This document shows positions 12,503-24,620 of a stretch of 64,000 nucleotides of DNA, in pieces (positions within the stretch are counted from its first letter, which is position 1; each line of letters opens with the position of its first letter). This DNA is from Ailurus styani (Eukaryota > Chordata > Mammalia > Carnivora > Ailuridae). The translations under genes and the position numbers were made by a program. The stretch covers positions 5,970,121-6,034,120 of the forward strand of contig LNAC01000001.1 in NCBI GenBank assembly GCA_002007465.1. The letters run 5' to 3'. The notes under the pieces are model-generated. The model made no database searches. It saw nothing but the letters and a program-made list of their open reading frames with translations, and was not told the origin of the DNA.

Positions 12503-12703
12503 TTTTTTTTTTTTTTAAGATTTAATTTATTTATTTGACACAGAGAGAGAGAGATCACAAGTAGGCAGAGAGGCAGGCAGAGAGAGGAGGAAGCAGGCTC
12601 CCTGCTGAGCAGGGAGCCCGATACAGGCCTCGATCCCAGGACCCTGAAATCATGACCTGAGCTGAAGGCAGAGGCTTTAACCCACTGAGCCACCCAGGCG
12701 CCC
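12503..12703 (-). repeat. CAN SINE, young full-length, reverse
   Basis: Begins with a T-run (the poly-A tail on the other strand) and ends CCACCCAGGCGCCC. Flanked by AACTCGAGGACT and AACTTGAGGACT, one mismatch. Confidence 0.95.
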
Positions 12704-12919
12704 AACTTGAGGACTCTTGAAAGTAAATGGCAAGCAGATTGAGATGAAGTCAAAACTCAGAAGAATGATCAATATAGCAGAATGCAATAGACTATATTCT
12801 GGGTCATAAAAGTACCCCTCAACAATGTTAAAGAATTCCAGTCAAATCAAGTTAAGTTTTCTGATAACAGAAGTCAGAAATCAAACATTTCTGGAACAGT
12901 GCCAAGAATGTGGAAATCA

Positions 12920-13123
12920 GGGCGCCTGGGTGACTCAGTGGGTTAAAGCCTCTGCTTCAGCTCAGGTCATGATCTCAGGGTCCTGGGATCGAGGCCTGTA
13001 TCAGGCTCCCTGCTTAGCAGGGAGCCTGCTTCCTCCTCTCTCTCTGCTGCCTCTCAGCTTACTTGTGATCTCTCTCTCTCGCTCTCTCTGTCAAATAAAT
13101 AAATAAAATCTTAAAAAAAAAAA
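12920..13123 (+). repeat. CAN SINE, young full-length
   Basis: The perfect 16-bp duplication AAGAATGTGGAAATCA occurs at 12904-12919 and 13124-13139. The body has a small TC-repeat expansion before the tail. Confidence 0.97.
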
Positions 13124-13467
13124 AAGAATGTGGAAATCAATGTACTTTTAAGTGATGTGTGGGTCAAGGACAACTAGAAAATATTTTGAACTGAACATAT
13201 CAATTTTTCAAAATTTGTGCCAAGAGGAAAATTTATAGCACTAAGTTATTGTATCAGAAAAGTATCAAGTCAATCATCTAAGTATCTACTTAGAGAAAAG
13301 CTGACTACAACCAAGTCAAGCAGAAGAATAAATAGAAGAGACTAAATCAATAAAATTTAAAATAGAAAAAAATCAATGAAACCCAAAGCTGGTTCTTTGG
13401 GGGAGGAAAAATAAAGCTGTAGGCACTGACCAAGAAAAAAAGAGAAACACAAATCACTATTAACACG

Positions 13468-13655
13468 ATAAAGAATGGGTGAGCCTGGTGGTGGGTATTA
13501 AGGAGGGCATGGATTGCATGCATGGAGCACTGGGTGTTGTACATAAACAATGAATCTTGGATCACTGCATCAAAAACTAATGATGCATTTTATGGTGACT
13601 AACATAACACAATAAAAATTTTAAAAATTAAAATAATTTAATTTAAAAAAAAGGA
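13468..13655 (+). repeat. Carnivore L1 3' end, 5'-truncated
   Basis: GGGTGAGCCTGGTGGTGGGT, then GGAGCACTGGGTGTTGTACA and ATAACACAATAAAAATTTT, is the 3' terminal unit of lineage-specific carnivore L1s. It ends in an A-rich tail and inserted into older L1 sequence. Confidence 0.8.
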
Positions 13656-13796
13656 AGGACCATTCTACACCCTACAGACACTAGGTTAAAAAAGGATACT
13701 GCAAAGGATACTACAAACCTTTGTTTAGAAATTCTACAAATTAAATAGATCAACCCCTTGAAAGACAAATTACTGAAGAAAACCCCAATAGGTCAC

Positions 13797-14245
13797 CTCA
13801 AAATAAGCCTCTTTTACATAAAAATTATTTTGAGCAGAAGGCAATTAAGCCCCAGCAAACACAGGAAAAGCTTTGTCCTCCCTCTTTCATGCCGGAAGGC
13901 AGGATGTAAATTCTTCTTTTAGTGGAAAAAGTTTTCCCAAACCAGAGATGGCACCAGAGGACTCAAGAAGCAAACTTTACTCCATTTGCTTCCTCATTAT
14001 ATCTGTATTTTAACCTTCCCAGTTTGTCACCCTTGGAAGCCTAAACCGCTTTCCTTCTTTCTGTCCTTTCTCTACAGACATATTTGCCCTTTGCTGAAAA
14101 TTCTATATAAGCGGGCTGTTCTAAGCCACAGCTCTGAGTTACTTTTCACCGAGGTATCCCCTGTGTGATATGGCCCCTGCACAAGTTAGTTGGGTTTTTG
14201 CTTATTAATCTGTCTTTTTGTTAGAGAGGCCCAGCAGAAAACATA
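13797..14245 (+). repeat. Possible solo LTR (ERV-type)
   Basis: The block interrupts L1 sequence and has a TATA-like CTATATAAGCGG near 14103. A pyrimidine-rich segment follows (TTATTAATCTGTCTTTTTGT), as seen near the end of many ERV LTRs. I cannot name the family and did not find clean TG...CA ends. No retroviral genes are present. Confidence 0.35.
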
Positions 14246-14249
14246 TGAG

Positions 14250-15480
14250 TCACGTAAAGTTTTGCCTCCCATATACCAGCACTCTCAAGAAGAAGTAGAT
14301 ACAAGAGAATTTGAGCTATCAAAGAAACTGAAAGGGTCTAGCCACCTGGGAAAACAACTTAGCAGTTTCTTATAACGTCAAACAGACTGACAATGTGGTC
14401 CAGCAATCCTATTCCTAGGTATTTACTCAAATGAAAACCTACATTCAAAAGCCAGTTTGTAAACATACATAGCAAATTCATTTATAATGCAGTAATAAGT
14501 GAAAATATTCCATTCCCCCAATGGTGGACAGATAAACCATGCTGGATCCATACAGTGAAATATTAAGTATAAATTAAAAGGAACGAACTGTTGATACAGA
14601 CCCCATGAGCAAATCTCAGTTGCATTATGCTAATGACTTTCTGAAAAAGGCAACACCAGGGGGATTGGGATCAGGGGTCGCCAAGGGCTAAAGGGGGAGG
14701 GGTTACTACAAAGGGGGAGGAGTTACTACAAAGCGGGAGCACAAGGCAATTTTTAAAGTGATGAACGGCTATGGATCTTCACTGGGGTAATGGTTACACA
14801 ACTATCTGTCAACATCACAGAGCTGGATGCCAAGAAGAATGAAGTGTACTGTATGGAGGTTTACAAAGTCTACAGATGTATTTGCAAACTAAAGCCAGCA
14901 ATATATTAAAAGGGTAAGTTTTGTTTTATTCCAGGAATGCTTGGTTTTAACGTGAAAAAAACCAAAATCTTTACTCATCAGCAGGTTAAAGGAGAAAAAA
15001 AAATAAACATCTCAGATGTATAAAGGGTATCTGATAACATGCAAAACCCATTTCATTTTCAAAAAACAAGCAACTTAGGAATAGAAGGGAACTTCTTTAT
15101 TCTGATAAAGGACCTCTACCATGAAAAATATTCTTGATGGGAAAAGCCAAAAGCTTTCTCTGAAATTAGAAAGACAACAAAGATGACCACTGTCAGCATT
15201 TCTGGTCAACGTCTTACTGTAGGTCCTAGTCAGTGCAATAAGGAAAATAAGGAAAAAGCAAAAGAATCGGCAAAAGGGAGAAAACACACTTATTTTTGGC
15301 TGGGTTGACTATATTGAAATTTCCCAAAGAATCCATATAAGTAATGAGCAAGTTAGTTAGTCATACACACAACAATTAAAAATTAGATTTTAACAACCCG
15401 AATAATTTACAATAGCACTGAAAATGCAATGAACCAAGTAATCGACCTAAGAAATGTGTAGGACCTTAATGGAGAAAATC
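14250..15480 (+). repeat. Sense L1 3' part, degraded
   Basis: Phrases such as GTCCAGCAATCCTATTCCTA, ATGGTGGACAGATAAACCAT and CACTGGGGTAATGGTTACAC are old L1 ORF2-end and 3' UTR. A second ORF2 piece follows from about 14930. Confidence 0.65.
14689..14742 (+). repeat. Short tandem repeat, about 20-bp unit, near-triplicated
   Basis: The unit AAAGGGGGAGGGGTTACTAC recurs as AAAGGGGGAGGAGTTACTAC and a partial AAAGCGGGAGCAC. This is a local duplication within the L1 3' UTR. Confidence 0.8.
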
Positions 15481-16308
15481 ATATTTTACAATGCTCCAGA
15501 GACACAAGAAATGGGAAGACAAATGAAGCTCATGGATTGAAAAATTCGATGCTGTAAAGTTCTCCCCAGAACGAGCTATTGATTGAATCCTCATGGAAAT
15601 CCCAACGACTTTTGTGGCAAATATAAATTTTAGAATTGACTTACCAGTTAAGTGCAAAAGGTCAAGAAGAGCCAAGAACAAAGGAGAGGAAGCCGGGAGA
15701 TGGACGTAAATATTTTCTTATTAATGAAGCAATTAGATGTCCAGGAAAATACATATGTAGGAGCACAGCAGAATAATAGTGGGCATGTGTAAGTATCCCC
15801 CCAGTTGGTTTTAAAATAAACAGGACGTTTTAATGCACTGAAAGCTGATTTTTAAATGGATTCATTCCCATAAAAGACTTCCCCAAAGAGCCTGAGTATC
15901 GAAGCCTTGGTCTGCCGATAGATGGGAGTTCTGACCAGCACTTTGCAAACCACTGCGGCACATTTTGTGCTGCCCAGAGTTCACTCTGCGCCAACAGCAA
16001 CCACCGTGCCTGAGCCCAACTCGGGCACATCCGCCATTTATGATCATCGTTGTGACAGTGTTGACCTTACTCCTAAATCATGCAGAAAATAGAAGTGTTT
16101 TGTGGCCTTCTGGCAAAAAAACAAAACAAAACAAACAGAAAAATAATCATTCGAGTATCTGCATTTATTACTAAGACTACTCCAGGAGACAGGAAAGAAA
16201 AAAGTTGGGGTTTTTTTGTTTTGTTTTACCCAAGAAAACATTTCCAGGAAAAAGCAAACAACCAACCAAAAACCTTCCTGAAATTTTCTTAATAAATCTA
16301 GCGTTATT

Positions 16309-16421
16309 GGTGCACCTGGCTGGCTCAGTCAGTAGAGCATGCAACTCTTGATCTCTGGGTTGTTTGAGTCCCACAATGGGTGTAGAGATAACTTAAAATC
16401 ATCTAAAAAGGTTTTTTTAAT
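16309..16421 (+). repeat. CAN SINE, short old type
   Basis: GGTGCACCTGGCTGGCTCAG, then AGAGCATGCAACTCTTGATC and GGTGTAGAGATAACTTAAAA. This is the short subfamily lacking the TC-rich segment. Flanks share TAAATCTAG(C/T)G. Confidence 0.88.
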
Positions 16422-16623
16422 AAATAAATCTAGTGCATTGTGAGGAGCAACATATTCATCTGGACACCTTATGAAAATGGCTGTAAGGAAACATTAGGGC
16501 CAAAGTCACGTCTGACTTTTACAGCTGGGCTAATGCTCCATCACAGGCTGGAAGACCTGGAGGCCAGAGACTTCAAGGTTCAGTCTGCATCTGAAATCCA
16601 GGAAAACAAAAAGCAAAATGCAC

Positions 16624-16833
16624 AGGGCCCCCTGGGTGGCTCAGTCAAGTGTCCAACCCTTGATTTCGGCTCGGGTCATGATCTCAGGATTGTGGGATCA
16701 AGCCCGCGCTAGTCTCTGTGTGTAGGACTGAGTTGGCTTGAGTTCCTCTCTCTCCCTCTCCCCCAGCTCACTTGCACTCCCTCTCTCTCAAATAAATAAA
16801 TAAAATCTTAAACAAACAAACAAACAAACAAAC
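16624..16833 (+). repeat. CAN SINE with (CAAA)n tail
   Basis: Head CCCCCTGGGTGGCTCAGTCA with a short deletion after it. The tail ends AATCTTAAA followed by five CAAA units. Confidence 0.88.
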
Positions 16834-17161
16834 ACAAGGTACAGGCCAAACGATTGCAGCTTTCTTCTCCTGCAACCTAGATCTTGTTCACAATGGTCTC
16901 AAGTTACTTTTTAGGTTTGCCAGTGCCCCTCAGCAAGGGGAGAAAACAGAGAGAGTCAAAATAAAATGTTTTGAATATCCGAAGTTCAATAATTCTATAC
17001 CATTTGATCAATTGTGAAATAGTAAAGAGATTTTTAAATAACCTTTTCCGATAAGAATGAAGATAACTGAACATTAGCTCAAATTTCCCCCATTAAATGG
17101 GAAAAGTTTTTACACCTATTTTTGTGATTGTTACATAAAAAATGTAATGGGAGCTAAAATA

Positions 17162-17371
17162 TTTTTTAAGATTTTAGAGAGAGACCATGTGCACGTGCAC
17201 ACACGTGCATGTGAGCCAGGCTGAGGGGCAGAGAGAGAAGGAAAGAATCTCAAGCAGGCTCCCTGCTGAGCACAGAGCTCCACGCAGGGCTTGGTCACAC
17301 AACCCAGAGATCATGACCTGAGCCAAAACCAAGAGCTGGATGCTCAACCTACTGAGCCACCTAGGTGCCGC
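17162..17371 (-). repeat. CAN SINE, reverse, part of a composite
   Basis: Diverged copy with a GTGCACGTGC insertion near its tail and head CTGAGCCACCTAGGTGCCG. It adjoins a second reverse copy after 13 bases. The word GGGAGCTAAAAT before it (17149) and GGGAGTTAAAAC after the second copy (17599) suggest one outer insertion event and one nested. Confidence 0.85.
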
Positions 17372-17384
17372 AGAAGTTACATTT

Positions 17385-17419
17385 AAAAAAAAAAAAATAA
17401 AGATTTTTTTTATTTATTT

Positions 17420-17450
<31 letters not shown>

Positions 17451-17598
17451 TGAGAAAATGAAGGGGTGAGGGACAAGGGAGAACCAGACTCCCTGCTGAG
17501 CAGGGAGCCTGACGCGGGGCTCCATCTCGGGACTCCAGGACCATGACCTGAGCTGAAGGCAGATAGATGCTCAACCGACGGAGCCACCCAGGTGCCCC
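17385..17598 (-). repeat. CAN SINE, reverse, with (GA)n tract
   Basis: Contains a long GAGAGAGA run (17420-17445) next to the T-rich tail and ends GAGCCACCCAGGTGCCCC. Confidence 0.92.
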
Positions 17599-18714
17599 GG
17601 GAGTTAAAACGTTTAAAACCATAGTTGCCGCCTCCATATTCTTCCCCTGCACTTTGAGACGTGGTCTCAGTGCCATCTGAGCTGGAAGCAAGCACTGTTG
17701 ACTGGAGCGGTCGCAAAAGCTACACTCTAGTCGTCATGAAAAGTCACAGGATTTCAGAAGCAGTCCGGGCAGAAACAAGCAGGTCATACACCTGCTGGGT
17801 GGTGAAGCAAGGAACCAGGACCAAGCATTCTCAGAAGAACTCGCACAATTACACAAGTAAAGTAGCTTGGGGGGTGGATACCATCAGGAAGAAGAAACTA
17901 GAAAATAATCCAGTTCAGTGGAAAAACCCATTTTCAGGTTTATGGTCAACCTCAGAGCATTTTCCACACACACCCAGGGTAAGGGTTCTGCAGCAGCTGC
18001 GGGCAGAAGGTGTACCCAGGGTCACAAAAGGAGAAAGGAAGTCAACATACAGAGCCCAGCGGAATCAGACAACCTCCGCTAGGAAGGTCAGGGAGGGTCA
18101 GCTGCGTTTACACACTTTGGATCCACGTCAAAGCCTTTGTATCCCTCCAAGAACTGATCTCTTCTAAGTGTTCCGGGTCGGGTCCAACGACGGACAAGCA
18201 GCAACCACCGTTAGCCAGAGGGGCTGGCTAGTCTTTGATACTCCACCGGACTCGGAAGGATCGACTCCTCCCCTCTTTCCTCAAGGTCTCCCAGGGCCTC
18301 CCAGGAGATCCAAAGTGGGCATTCCTACCTCCGGGGTTTCCTAGGGTTGATTTCTATTGGACACAAATAAACACGGGCTAGTGACATTTGAAGCTGGCCT
18401 TACCGAATATTCTCCGTAGCTAACAGGAGTCGACTCCTAGTTCTCTCTAGGGAGCTAGGATTTCAGTCTAGGTAACTCTCAGGATTGCTAGTTCATCTTG
18501 AAACCTAGAAATGCCTTCCCTTTCCTATCGATTCACGTTTCAAGTATATTTAAACTAAACTGGTCCCGGCTGGTCTTTAGCTGGTCTCTGTTCAAACTTT
18601 CAATCCTGTTAGTTATTTTTGAGACTCTCCACGGAGATTTCTCCAGCTATTTGGAGACCAGTGTGGCGGGGCAGAAGGAGGGCATGATTTAACATCATAC
18701 AGTCCACGCCACAT

Positions 18715-18860
18715 TTACCGGCTGCGAGACCTGGATACAGAACTGGTGCCCCAGAGGCGGTTTCATCCTCTGTGAACTAGGGATCGTAGTCACCTGTGAG
18801 GCAGTTTTAAGTGGAGAAGTACCAAAAGCATTTAGCTTTAGGAGGTGCTCAAAGGACAGG
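18715..18860 (+). repeat. MIR-like fragment
   Basis: GGCTGCGAGACCTGG, then GGTTTCATCCTCTGTGAACT, matches the MIR 'cctcagtttcctcatctgt' region loosely. Confidence 0.4.
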
Positions 18861-18869
18861 TGTTTAGAA

Positions 18870-19940
18870 AACCTTTACTGTAGCAAAATATTTAACAAGA
18901 GTCACAATTTTAGCCATATATATATATATAAAGATTTTTACCCACTTGAGATAGAGAGGACAAGCAGGGGGAGCAACAGGCAGAGGGAGAGAGAGAAGCA
19001 GGCTCCCTGCTGAATAGGGAGCCCGATGTGGGACTCGATCCCAGGACCCTAGGATCGTGACTCGAGCTGAAGACAGGCGCTTAACTGGCTGAGCCACCCA
19101 GGCACCCCGACATGTACAATTTAGTGGCATTATGGGCACTCACGTTGTTGCACAACTTCCAGTACTAGCCGTCTCCAGAACTTGTTTGATCTTCTTAAGC
19201 TAAAATCCTACACCCATCCATTACACAGCTCCCCCTTTTCCCTAGCTGCCGGCAAGCTCTATTCTACTTTCATTCTCTGTGGATTTAACTATTCTAGGTA
19301 AGTAGTGAACTGAATTTCTGGGCCTGAGCTGGAGGAATTCCAGCCACAGGTGCCGCATCAGTGAACCAAACTTTCCCCCTCCTGTAAATGCTCCAACTTG
19401 ACCGGGGAACACCGTATATCCAGTCAGCCAATCCCCAAATGCTGAGCCAACTCTGGGCTCTACTAAGCTCCTCCTTCCTTGATCTTTCTAAATAAGGTCA
19501 TGTATGCAGACCCAGCCAATCAAATGCCCTGTCTCTGCACTGGTCTTCTGAAGCTCCGTATAATTCACTCTTGCCCCCATACCCCTCCACAAGCATGTTC
19601 CATTGCTAGCGTGACACTACATTCCCCCATCCACGGCTTATTGTCTCTTACATAAAGGACAAGCATCGTTAACTGATTTTTGTCCTCTGACAGTAGAATC
19701 ATACAGTACTTGTCCTTCTGTGACTGGCTTATTCCACTTGGCATATGGTCTTCCAGATTCATCCATGTTGTAGCCTGTGTCGGAATCCTTGCCTTGTTAA
19801 GGCCGAGTGGGATCCCATTGTATGTATAGGCCATATTTTGTTTGCTTATCCGTTCATCTGTTAATGGACACTGGAGTTGTTTTCATCTTTTGGCAATTAT
19901 AAATAATGCAAGTGGCAAGTTTTTTAGCTATAGAATTTTT
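18870..19940 (-). repeat. Antisense L1 3' end, interrupted
   Basis: Reverse complements of an old L1M 3' UTR appear: GTACAATTTAGTGGCATTAT, ACGTTGTTGCACAACTTCC, then CATCTGTTAATGGACACTGG. A SINE sits at the left end. About 19310-19560 does not read as L1 and is probably another unidentified insertion. Confidence 0.75.
18918..19108 (-). repeat. CAN SINE, reverse
   Basis: The T-rich end has been replaced by a (TA)n run (18917-18932). The head reads GAGCCACCCAGGCACCCC. It separates the L1 words ACAATTTTAGCCAT and GTACAATTTAGTGG, which are adjacent in an intact element. Confidence 0.92.
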
Positions 19941-21055
19941 TATACCAAATATTACACATTAAGCAATCAAAATAGTTTGCCCCAGGCCACAAAGTTAGTC
20001 TTAGAATATCTTCTTCATGACCCTATGTGAGGGAAATACAGATGGATCTTACTTTCCATTGGTAGAAATCCTATTTAAAACCTCTCATTACTTTTTCACA
20101 CCCGGAGGAACAAAATAGTTCAACTATGAAGAAAGAAACAAACCGCTAATCACAGTTATTTACAAACTGTGAAGTTAATACAGAGCAATCTAAAATTTGA
20201 AAATGCCAACCACTTACAAATTATAGGAAAATATTTGTGCTTCAGTGGAAAAATGATGCATTGTTCACCTCATCCACTTTCAGGTTTTCAGTCTACCCTT
20301 GCACAGCCTAGATCTCAATAAGCTGAAGAGAACCAGTGGCAACAGAGGATTCTGGTCTCTGCATATGCAAATGAAGCTGTCCCCTGGAGTGGGGCATGGC
20401 AAAGCCACTTTTGTATCATTTTCAAGTCCGATATTCTTGGATGGATTCCTGGTAGAACTGGATTTACCAGTCTGTCCCAACCTTTCCCAGGGTTTTGCCA
20501 ACCACCTTCAGCCTTTCTGGCTTCCTCCCCAAAAACCTCCTTCAGATGGGATGCAAGTTCAACACCAGAAATTCTTAATTTCCCCTCCAGGCCTCACCCC
20601 ACCCAGGAATTCATAGACCACACTTTTGATCACAACTACCCTCTTCCGCTCCCTTTCTACGGGCAATCAAATCTTCAGGAAGTAAAAGCAAGCCCACAAT
20701 GAGACCCAGACCTTGGATCATGGACCTTCCATTGGAGCAATATTCCTCCAAATTAGCTCCTGGAGCAGAGAACTGCGGGTGGGTGGAATCTTAGTTACTA
20801 TAGTGGCCTTTCAAACTCAACTATACTTACGTATTTCATTTCTCTTCTAATTTTTCTCAGGGAGAATTTAAATCTTTCTCCTTGGGGAAAAATAATATGG
20901 TAAAAGCAAAACAAAACAAAGACACTGCCGTGGGTCAACATTTCTTTATCCGTAGCACTGTAGGGTTCCCCTAAGTGTGAAGTTTTCAAGCCTGCCCACA
21001 TTTTCAGGTCTTCCATTTACTTATTCAACCAATGCTGGTGACACAGTGAACAGGC

Positions 21056-21071
21056 AGGGGGGGGGGGGGGG
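21056..21071 (+). repeat. Poly-G run
   Basis: About 16 consecutive G bases in an otherwise ordinary stretch. Its length is likely unreliable in sequencing. Confidence 0.9.
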
Positions 21072-22914
21072 TTACCACCGAGCTGAGGCAGAGGGTCGGG
21101 TGTGGGAATTACCACAGAAGAGATGATGGAGTGTTTTTTTTTTTAAGCCTAAAAAGATGCACAATGGATCTCTGGAAAATGAGAAAAGGTCATGTACGTT
21201 TGGATTGTTACTTCACAAAAGAATGAGGACTGTTACATGTTCAGTGTTGGGGGAAAAAAAAACACACTGACCGTAGGAAGTTGTTTTCCGGAGGGAAAAG
21301 CGTAGTGTCCCGCACTGTAATGGGTACGTAGGAAGTTTCAAAATACAAGCTCTAATGGTAATTTAAGTGTTGCTAGCATTATCACATTTTTGTAAATTGG
21401 TTCACTTTTATCTAAAAGGAACTCACAGTAAACAGAGGGTCTTTGGAAGCAGTGGTGGCAAGGACCCCTACCAGAGGGACAGCTTTGGCAGAAACAGCTG
21501 GGACACACCAGCCTGACTCCTGCTAACCAGCAGGACTCATTACACCTATGTCATCAAGTCACCACCCCACAGCTGATTAGTGAGGGAAACGCGTCAAGTG
21601 CTGGCCTCCCGGCAGTGCGCCCCACACAAATACACCCTCCTTTTGGCAGACGGCTGAAGGGCTCAAGTTTAGGGGTCATGCAGAATGAGGGACAATCACA
21701 ATGCAGACACATGATCAGAAAAGGATGGAGATGCATGGATCTATCTTTAAAGTTGTTTGTTGGATACTTGTTAATTATCACCAGTTCTGAACAGCAAGGA
21801 GACAGAAGTCACACGTTTTTCTTAAAAGGCTTCATCTTCTTGTACCCTTGTGAGTAACCAAAGAATTTTTATAATTGGGCTCATTGGCAATAGATTTGTT
21901 TTGTATTTCCAGGACTTATTAAACTGAAGCTTTATGGTTTCTTGGAAGGTTTGTAAATTCTGAATGTGAACTCTAACACTGGTTGGCATGGAAACTGAAC
22001 ACTAAGTATTAAGTTTTAGCTAACAGCTAAGTGATTAACCAGGATATTTCTCGGGTCAGAACTTTTACCAAATAATTTTTTTAAATTAAATTTCAAACCC
22101 ACTAGGCTACATTATAAACAAAAGAAACTAATTTTAAAAAACTAGAAGTCCCCAATGTGTCCAGGAAAGTGATAGCTTTTTCTTCTCCTTGAAGTTTTAA
22201 GATCTCAAAAAAGATGTTGGCAATGCTAAAAAAGAAGGAAAAAAAAAATAAGGAATGGAGGTGTAACCATCCCCAAGGTGAGAGAAGGAAGGTGGTAGAA
22301 AGTACTATGTATGTTTCATTCTTCACTGGAAAAGCACAGGGTTATAGCTTGTGGTGCAGGTGTTAGTCCTTAAATAGGACACAAACAAGTTTTTGTTCCG
22401 AGCAAATAATCACTAAGGATTGGCTACGTCCAGGAGCCTGGGTCGGGTTCCCTTAATGGGAAAGGTGTGCAGTAGCTGTCTGGGGCACAGAGGCAAGGCA
22501 AGACCACGTGTTCTTTCTTGATCCCACCTTAGAGCTAGCAAACAAAAAAAAGGGCGGGGGGGACAGGACAAGCATGCCAGGCAACCATTCCTTAACTCTT
22601 AATAATTACAATTAGGATGTTTTTATCCAAAACGAAGCATTTTGTTTTCATAAATAAAATCTGATGGATATATACATGGATGAAACAGACCCGACATAAC
22701 ATTTCTTACCCACTACTGAGGAGAATGGACGCCTTTGGATACATACCCTTTATCCCTCCATGGGGAGAACCCACTCTGTGTAAGGTAGTAGAAGCGACGC
22801 AGGCAAATGACGTGGAATAAATAGAAATAAGAACTCAGTCCCAACTCTGAAGGAGATTCTAAGAGGGTGTGCACATGAGGAATATTAGTTACAATTACCT
22901 CATTTGAAGAAGTT

Positions 22915-24010
22915 ACTGTTTAGCCATTGAAAAACCCTAAAAATCCAAAGTTTGATTACACACTCTTTGGAGAGGCTGGGGAAGTTGTTCTCACAAATAT
23001 TACCCTGGAAGTGAGGATTAGCCAAACCTAACACTGCCTTCGGGCCATTCCCCATCTAGGCATTTCATTCTGTAAATATGCTTGCACAAAATGCAGAATG
23101 TCTAACATACAAGATAATTTAATGCAACTTTGTTTATAATTGTTTGTAATAATAACCATACTAGTTTCCTATTGTTGTAACCAATTCCCATAAACACAGC
23201 AGCTCAAAACAACACAAATTCATTATCTTACAGTTCTGGAGGTCAGAAGTTCACAGTAGGTCTTGCGCAGCTAAAATCAAAGGCTTGTCCTTTCTGGAGG
23301 TTCTAAGAGAGAGAACATTTCTGAGCCTTTTCCAGCTTCTAAAGTCTTCCCACATTCTTGGATTCCAACCTTCTTAACCCTCCAAACTCTGCTCACGTCC
23401 CCTTCCAGACTGACGCTCTTGCCTCCCTTTTTAAAAAGGACTCTTGCGATTGGTTACATGGGGGCCACCTGGATAATACAGGTTAAACTGCCCTTTTCAT
23501 GACCCTTAACTTAATCACAGCTGTAAAGCCCTCTTTGCCATGGGAAGTGACACACTCACAGGTTCAGGGGATTAGGATATCAGACATCTCATACTCACCC
23601 TACCACGGCAGCAAGTGACTGAAAACTGGCTATCACTTGTGGACTGGTTAGATAAGTGACAGCAAATTTCTATCATAGAATATTATACAGTTGTTTAAAA
23701 TATGAGAAAAACTCATATAATAAAAAGAAAGCAAAATATAACTTTAGGTGAAAAAAGCAAAATACAGAACAGAGACAGGAATGTAGTATATATAATTTAC
23801 TTGTATATATAGTATTTAAACTCTCCCTGGAATGATCTGCCGGAAGCAAAAAAGGTAGTAGCCTGCAAGGCAGGAACTGAGCGTCAGTATTACAAGAATG
23901 AGACTTGTCATCATGTACTCTGTTTCAACTTTTTTATTTTTGAAATTTGTAACTACATTGCTTATCCAAAAACACAAAATAAAGTCTAGAAAGAGGAAAC
24001 AAGCACAAAA
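22915..24010 (+). repeat. Sense L1 3' end split by an LTR
   Basis: TTTGTTTATAATTGTTTGTA on the left and GTGGACTGGTTAGATAAGTG on the right are adjacent phrases of old L1 ORF2, with an LTR-like block between them. The 3' UTR continues to about 24 kb (GTTTCAACTTTTTTATTTTT). Confidence 0.6.
23157..23605 (-). repeat. MLT1-type LTR (ERVL-MaLR), antisense
   Basis: AGTTTCCTATTGTTGTAAC, AGCTCAAAACAACACAAATT and CTTACAGTTCTGGAGGTCAG are reverse complements of the MLT1 3' end; GGTTCAGGGGATTAGGATAT marks its 5' end. It is an ancient non-coding LTR inserted in the L1. Confidence 0.7.
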
Positions 24011-24079
24011 GGAGTCATAGTCGGGGGAGATCCATGCTGATCTTGGGGTCAGAAAGGCCAAGTTTCACAACAACAGATA

Positions 24080-24620
24080 CAAAATGTGTCTGATCCCATA
24101 GCTATGTAACAAATGACCCCAAGACTTAGTGGCTTAAAACAACAAGTACCCAACAATTGTCTCGTAGCTTTTGAGGGTCAGGAATCTGGGAACGGCTTAG
24201 CTGGGTGGGTCAGAGTCCCTTTAGAGGTTGGGGTCACGTTGACAGCTGGGGCAGCTGTCATGGCAAGGCTTGGATGAAGATGGAGAATCTGCCTACAAGC
24301 TGGTACTTGGCCTCTGTTCCTTGCTATATAGGCCATTCCATAGGATGCTCGCGTGCGTCGATGACATGGCAGTTGATGAGTAATCCGGGAAAGAGAGAAA
24401 GAGAGAGGGAGCGAGGGAGGAGGCAACAGAGAGAGAGTGAAGGCCAGCCCAAGGCAGAAGCCCCAGTCTTTTACAATCGAATCTTGGAAGTGACGTGTCA
24501 CTTCTGCCATATGTCTCTGGTCACACCGACCGACCTTGGTACAATGAGGCAGCGTACAGGTGCAAACACCAGGAGGCGGAGGGCTCATGGGGAGCCATCT
24601 TGGGCGCAGGCTGTCTCCGA
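24080..24620 (-). repeat. MLT1-like LTR, antisense
   Basis: The phrases ATGTAACAAATGACCCCAAG, CTTAGTGGCTTAAAACAACA, GGAAGTGACGTGTCACTTCT and GGAGCCATCTTGGGCGCAGG are the usual landmarks of this MaLR LTR, reversed. Overlapping open frames on both strands here are by-products. Confidence 0.65.

Larger units (their letters stand above)
10980..13790 (+). repeat. Sense L1 ORF2 debris, interrupted by SINEs
   Basis: A-rich sense-strand ORF2 remnants appear twice (around 11.2-12.0 kb and 12.8-13.45 kb), recognised by AAACCCAAAGCTGGTTCTTT and AATTAGAAAATGAACAAG-like phrases. The two stretches may be one L1 broken by SINEs at 12.0, 12.5 and 12.9 kb or two fragments. Stops occur in all frames. Confidence 0.65.

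Noticed and set aside
17661..18167. 168-codon plus-strand frame
   Set aside because: No family resemblance, no CpG island or promoter features, and Arg/Lys/Ser/Thr-rich composition typical of chance frames.
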